Source: Ustilaginoidea virens (taxonomy: Eukaryota > Ascomycota > Sordariomycetes > Hypocreales > Clavicipitaceae). From it: a stretch of 64,000 nucleotides of DNA. Where the stretch lies: contig NC_057316.1 of assembly GCF_000687475.1 (NCBI RefSeq), positions 4,712,001 through 4,776,000 of the forward strand, written 5' to 3'. The position numbers and the translations under genes were made by a program. Below the pieces are notes generated by a model. That model did no database searches and was not told the origin of the DNA. It saw nothing but the letters and a program-made list of their open reading frames with translations. The first letter of the stretch is position 1, and the number at the start of each line of letters is the position of its first letter. Shown here piece by piece: positions 60,201 through 64,000 of this stretch.

Positions 60201-60620
60201 AGGGGCAAGGTAGGAGCTTAATAAGCGCAATAAGGGGGGTTATCTAATTTAGCTTATAGCCTAGGAAGTAAATAGAATAGATATCGGTATTTAATAGGGA
60301 AATCTTATACTAATTGGTCCCTTTATTGCTAGACTATATACTAGGCCCGTGTCGCTTATAGATATATATTGCTATTCTCCTGCTATATGCTGTTAATATA
60401 TATATTCCGAGGCTGGGGCTTAATAGGGTCTGACCGGGCATAATAGGTTTTTAGATCGCTATAATATTAGGCTTATACTAATAATAAAGTGCTAGTCTTA
60501 TAAGGGTGGTTTTCTTTTATATATTCTAGTAGAGGACTATTATTATATAGATAGTCGCGAGGGGGTTAGTAGTAGCGGTATATTAGAGGTGGCTATAGGT
60601 TAGGCGTCTAGGGTAGGCGC
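57240..60620 (-). pseudogene. LINE ORF2: endonuclease and reverse transcriptase relic
   Basis: In sense order. The apurinic-type endonuclease region has PIMPGQTLLSPSLGIYIL and a RDFNIYHPL box (GDFN-type) near 60160-60190. RT at about 59290-58160 reads KALGPNRLLAGFLK, KRPKEYLKAGG, LNLIGKVIKAIVIRRLT, GNKANRSTNIVLSIL, LNILAAFNIVNYTYL, then SPLSFILFFIFITPL at about 58640-58600. The catalytic box is LGFTNDINIIAYRRD at about 58583-58540 (from F-A/V-D-D; first Asp replaced by Asn context). The thumb follows with KSELIYFT and AKFLRVEIYYKLKQRE, then a C-terminal AILTQLYIEKIGLNSF region near 57640. I saw no RNase H signature. Stops are TAG/TAA throughout. Confidence 0.85.
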
Positions 60621-60899
60621 GGTCGCACTATAGTCTTATATAGGGGCGGCTTAGAGGAAAGTGGTAATACTGCTATTAGCCTTAATGCGGGGGGTCTTAT
60701 TAACGCTTCCTACCGGTCAGCTTTATTTCTAGGGAGAGGGCTTACGCGGGGGAGATCTATTAGCTATATAGTAGCGGCCCTAATCTATAATTAAGATAGT
60801 ATTAGCGTCTAATGCTATATGCAAGGCAAAGAGCCTTAGTCTATCGCTATAGGAATTTCTAGCTTTTTCCTATTATTTATTCGCTACTTTATAGAGGCG

Positions 60900-61990
60900 G
60901 GACTATACTAGGTAGGATCTATAGCAGTTAAGATAGGATTCGCGTTAGTTCTATATAATAGCTAGGCAGCTTTAATCGCCATCCGGGTAATATTTAGATC
61001 TATATTAGCTATAGTAGGCTACCACTATATAGTATGTAGCGATATAGCCGAATTTGAAGCAATTATAGCACTAGTAAAAGTATATAGTATTATTATAGGG
61101 TTCGGCTTTAAATATCTCCGCTTAGTATATAATGCCGGCTTTATAAAGCTTATTTATAAGGTCGATAGAGTCTACCTTTATAATTAGGGGCGCTTATATT
61201 ATAGTCCCCCTAGGGCGATAAGGGGAGATTTTAATAAAGCCCTCTCTATTAGCCTTAGTTAAGTTCGACTAGATATCCTCTATTGCGGCATTCGCAGTAT
61301 AGTAGGTCGGGAAGCTTTTAATAATAATACTAAATGAGTATTAGTTAGGTTCCGCCTTTTAGCCGAAGGCAGGGTATACCTAGGTTATATCTATAGTATA
61401 CTTCGCTTTTTCTTCTTTAAAGGTAATAATAGTATTGCTACTATAGAGCCTATAGGCCGCAACCGCTGCTCCCTCAGCGGTGGCTTTATTAACTATATTA
61501 ATAATTTCGATTAAAGTACGGTTCTAAAGGATTTCGCTAATAGTATTTCCTTTAATAAGGACTTTACGGTAGATATAGAGGGGTACTATAAGGGGATCTA
61601 GGCTATATTAGGGTAATATAGCGGCTGCGAGTCTTTATACGGCGATAGATACCTATATAGTAGGGGCTGTAGTAGGTTTTAGGAGATTCTATATGGCCTT
61701 ATTAATTGCGGTCTCGATCGTCTATATAAGGGTTCCAATAGGGATATAGATATTGCCTGGGTCGGCCTTTTATTAGGCAGTCTCTGCTATAAAGTTTATA
61801 GCCTTTTGCACTCTTCCCAGTACCGCTAGGGGAATATAGTCCTAAAGCTCTTTTATAAAATCTATAATAATATCGGCTACTAGTCGCTTCCGCCTTTAAG
61901 CAGGTTCGGTCTCGGTCTGGTTGTATTATATGCTATTCGCGATTATAGTATTAGGGTTGTAGCGGCTGTATACTATGCCGCCTTTATTCC
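60900..61990 (-). pseudogene. LINE ORF1: gag-like nucleic-acid-binding protein relic
   Basis: Frame with few stops, all TAG/TAA. It includes DFIKELQDYIPLAVLGRVQK, ALKEEKAKYTID-like and IKSFPTYYTANAAIEDI segments, and ends in a CCHC zinc knuckle YQCYNCFKFGYIATYY at about 61085-61030. The knuckle's His and last Cys are both Tyr (CAY and TGY to TAY), followed by a second degenerate knuckle. This is the position and motif order of Tad1-type ORF1. The start codon is not determined. Confidence 0.7.
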
Positions 61991-62171
61991 CTCTATCGAT
62001 ATCTATTACTTTATTTACGCCCGCCGCGCCTACTCCTTAGACGTAATGCACTATAGGTGAGGGGGGTAAACGGACGAGAAAAAGCGATTAGGAATATTAG
62101 AATTGATTTTAGAGGCGGTTCCGTGCCGCTACCTGGGTGCGGGCGAAATCGCGAAAGTTTTCTATAACTAT
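61991..62171 (-). other. LINE 5' leader
   Basis: About 180 bp, less AT-rich than the ORFs, ending at the 14-bp target duplication. I see no separate promoter motif. Confidence 0.5.
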
Positions 62172-62185
62172 AGTCCTAAGACTAT

Positions 62186-62814
62186 ACAAGTGCTATAAAG
62201 TAAGGCAAGTGTAAAGGCAAGGCAAATATAAGATAACCAGAAAACGCAGGGAAGGTAAGAAGTTAAGAGGCATATAGTGCATTAACAGACTCGATTGTGC
62301 TGCCCTTCTACTATCTAGAAAGAAGGGGGAAAGCTATCTTATATATACACGAAGGAGGGGTGGGCCTAGGCATCCAGGATAGCCAATAAGAAAGCTTCCC
62401 GTAATACTCACTATGCCACGTATATAATACGTCAGCAGCCCCACTATATCCAGCCTTTCTAACCACCCTAACCACCGCACTAGTAATTAGCTACCACGCT
62501 AGTGACTAACCACCACGCTAGTGACTAACCACCACACTAGTGGACTAGCCACCACACTAGTAGACTAGCCACCACACTAGTAGGCCGCCACCACGCTAGT
62601 GGGCAACCACGCTAATTTAGCAATGCCACACCTTTTCAACAAAGCCTTTCTTACTTAATATACAGTAAATAATCCACTGAAAATCCTTAAGGTAAAAGGC
62701 AAGGGCCTAAGGTAAGACTACCATAAGTCTAAGAGGCGGTATAAGGGCTAGAAGGTCAGTAAGCTAGTAGGGCATTAGGCCAGCAGCCTAGTAGGCTACT
62801 ATAGGATTTTAACA
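62186..62814 (-). repeat. A4 5' LTR, proximal 629 bp
   Basis: Continuation of the LTR interrupted by the LINE. In sense it begins TGTTAAAATCC at 62814 and is followed outwards by the TATAT duplication. The minisatellite block is at about 62475-62615. Confidence 0.92.
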
Positions 62815-62819
62815 TATAT

Positions 62820-64000
62820 AATACAAGAAATTAAAAGTAAAGGCATAGATACACTATATAAGAAATCACTGCTCGTCATATAAGGTTATAATAATAATAA
62901 GAAGCAATTAATATTAATTTAGTCCCTTATAATCTAATGTGCTAGTTAACGGTTACTAATATTATTAGCCCTATTACTATAATGGTCCTACGGCTTATTC
63001 CTCTAGATATGTAATATTATATAGGCTTATATGCAGTTATCTACTACCCTTAATAGATCGATTATTACTAAGCTATCTAAGCAAATTGCTTATTAATACC
63101 CTAATAACACTATTATAGAAGTAGTAAAGCCACTATACGGAATAGCTAAGGCAGGCACCTATTGGTGGGCGACGTACTTCTAGCACTATTGCGAGAAGCT
63201 AGGTATAACTACTTTAACCTATAACCCCTATTTGCTAATATCTATTGGCACTAACCGTACTAGCGATACTAACTATACTAGCGATACTATATGCTTCGGT
63301 ATTATAGGTATATAGACTGATGATACCTTTAGCCTAAGTGATAATGCCTTCTTCCAATAGGAGGAATTAGAGTTTACTAAGGCAGGATTTAACGCTAAGC
63401 CTAAGATAAGGCTATTACCAATTATACCCCTAATATTTAATAGATATATACTGACGGCTGATACTAATAGAATGATATTATACTAGAAAGGTTAAAGTAA
63501 AAAGATTATAACTATCAATAAGAATATGCTTACAGCCTAGCGTAATTATATCGAATAACGCGCTTATAGCGTTTATATAGCTATAGTCTGCCAATTAGAG
63601 GCATCTTTTAACCTATCTATGATAGTATAATATTAGCAACCTAACCCTAACGATATTGTAAGGTTAAATAAGCGCCTTTAATAGCAGCGTAGTAACCAAA
63701 ATTATGGCTTATAGTACATCAATTTAGCCTTTAAAATAGCTAAGATCTTTATATTTATTGATGTATCCTTTGCCAATAATAAAGATTTAAGCTCCTAGAT
63801 TGGTTATATAATTATGCTAGGGAATGAGGAAGATAAAGCGGATAATACCTTTAACCTGATAGGTAATATTATTACTTATAGCTCTATAAAGAGTAAGCAT
63901 ATAATATACAGCATACTCGCTTTAGAGGTATATAGTATGGTACGAAGGGTCGATATTGCATATATAATAGGCACGACCCTTAATATAATTACCAGTAGGC
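62820..64000 (+). pseudogene. C3 reverse transcriptase and RNase H relic (cut by window end)
   Basis: Last visible part of C3. It encodes VVKPLYGIAEAGTYWWATY (about 63120-63180), then the RT catalytic box GIIGIQTDDTFSLSD (about 63299-63345), whose two Asp are intact. Downstream is a connection domain with NYIEQRAYSVYIAIVCQLEA, and RNase H with FIFIDVSFANNKDLSSQIGY (about 63750-63810) and ITYSSIKSKHII near 63880. The wording matches the widespread fungal Copia family with a QTDDT box. Stops are TAG/TAA at former Gln/Trp codons. Family RNase H should continue past 64000; C2 has the homologous end at 26990-27416. Confidence 0.82.

Larger units (their letters stand above)
55791..62171 (-). mobile_element. 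Tad1-like non-LTR retrotransposon (LINE), RIP-mutated
   Basis: A 6381-bp insertion with a 14-bp target duplication (55777-55790 and 62172-62185) inside the A4 5' LTR. On the - strand it has a zinc-knuckle ORF1, then an ORF2 with endonuclease and RT. Its 3' end is at the left, finishing in a (TTA/TAT)n tract. It has no LTRs. The order and RT wording fit the Tad1 clade of fungal LINEs. It appears full-length or nearly so, because ORF1 and a 5' leader are present. It has the same TAG/TAA nonsense load as its neighbours. Confidence 0.9.
49794..62814 (-). mobile_element. Copia family A, copy A4 (deleted form; hosts A5 and a LINE)
   Basis: LTRs of 756 bp at 49794-50549 and, split by the LINE, at 55664-55790 plus 62186-62814. 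Target duplication TATAT at 49789-49793 and 62815-62819. Without A5 and the LINE, A4 is about 5.9 kb. It lacks the same gag-core and integrase-core segments as A1 but still has a full-length RT. It is inserted in the C3 RT region, and the C3 flanks join correctly when A4 is removed. Confidence 0.93.

Overview
The window reads as a gene-free, AT-rich heterochromatic block from a filamentous ascomycete (Pezizomycotina-type) genome. I found no intact host gene, tRNA, rRNA or CRISPR. Essentially all of it is explained by nested retrotransposons mutated by a process that looks like repeat-induced point mutation (RIP). Reading frames are long and collinear but riddled with TAG/TAA where sister copies keep CAG/CAA/TGG. 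The two LTRs of each element, identical when inserted, differ almost only by transitions that turn CpA/TpG into TpA.

Layout, using local family names. The substrate is one old Copia element of family C, here C3 (sense strand +), which runs off both window edges. Its visible pieces are 17272-17709, 25315-26326, 48638-49793 and 62820-64000. Five elements or element ends sit in it: C1 (family C, -, up to 17271), B2 (family B, -, 17710-25309), C2 (family C, -, 26327-48632) and A4 (family A, -, 49794-62814), with further layers inside these. C1 contains B1 (+, 2328-15377), which contains A1 (+, 4302-9742), so nesting is four deep. C2 contains A3 (-, 28229-35534), B3 (-, 36033-43551) and a 213-bp solo LTR of a fourth family, D (45560-45772). 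A4 contains a solo A LTR (A5, 52632-53370) and, inside its 5' LTR, a Tad1-like LINE (-, 55791-62171). Every LTR-element insertion with both ends in the window has a visible 5-bp target-site duplication (TSD), and the LINE has a 14-bp one.

Families. A, B and C are Ty1/Copia elements with the order gag, protease, integrase, RT, RNase H. A and B are sister families: they share a polypurine tract, TGTTRAAATC 5' LTR tips, a half-tRNA(iMet)-type primer site and collinear polyproteins. C is more distant: 338-bp LTRs, a zinc-knuckle gag and an RT with a QTDDT-type catalytic box. The LINE has a zinc-knuckle ORF1 and an endonuclease/RT ORF2.

The most notable biology is in family A. A1 and A4, at separate loci with different TSDs, share the same internal deletions (gag capsid region and integrase core) relative to the fuller A3. 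Both deletions keep the frame, and the gag gap is filled by a peptide repeat that otherwise belongs to the protease-integrase spacer. This looks like a mobile, non-autonomous Copia subfamily. Other points of interest are GC-rich hairpin arrays in the B LTRs that largely kept their CpA sites, the lightly mutated D solo LTR, several copy-number-variable coding repeats, and an unexplained Q/N-rich open reading on the + strand opposite the LINE's 3' region. I did not find a new host-encoded system.
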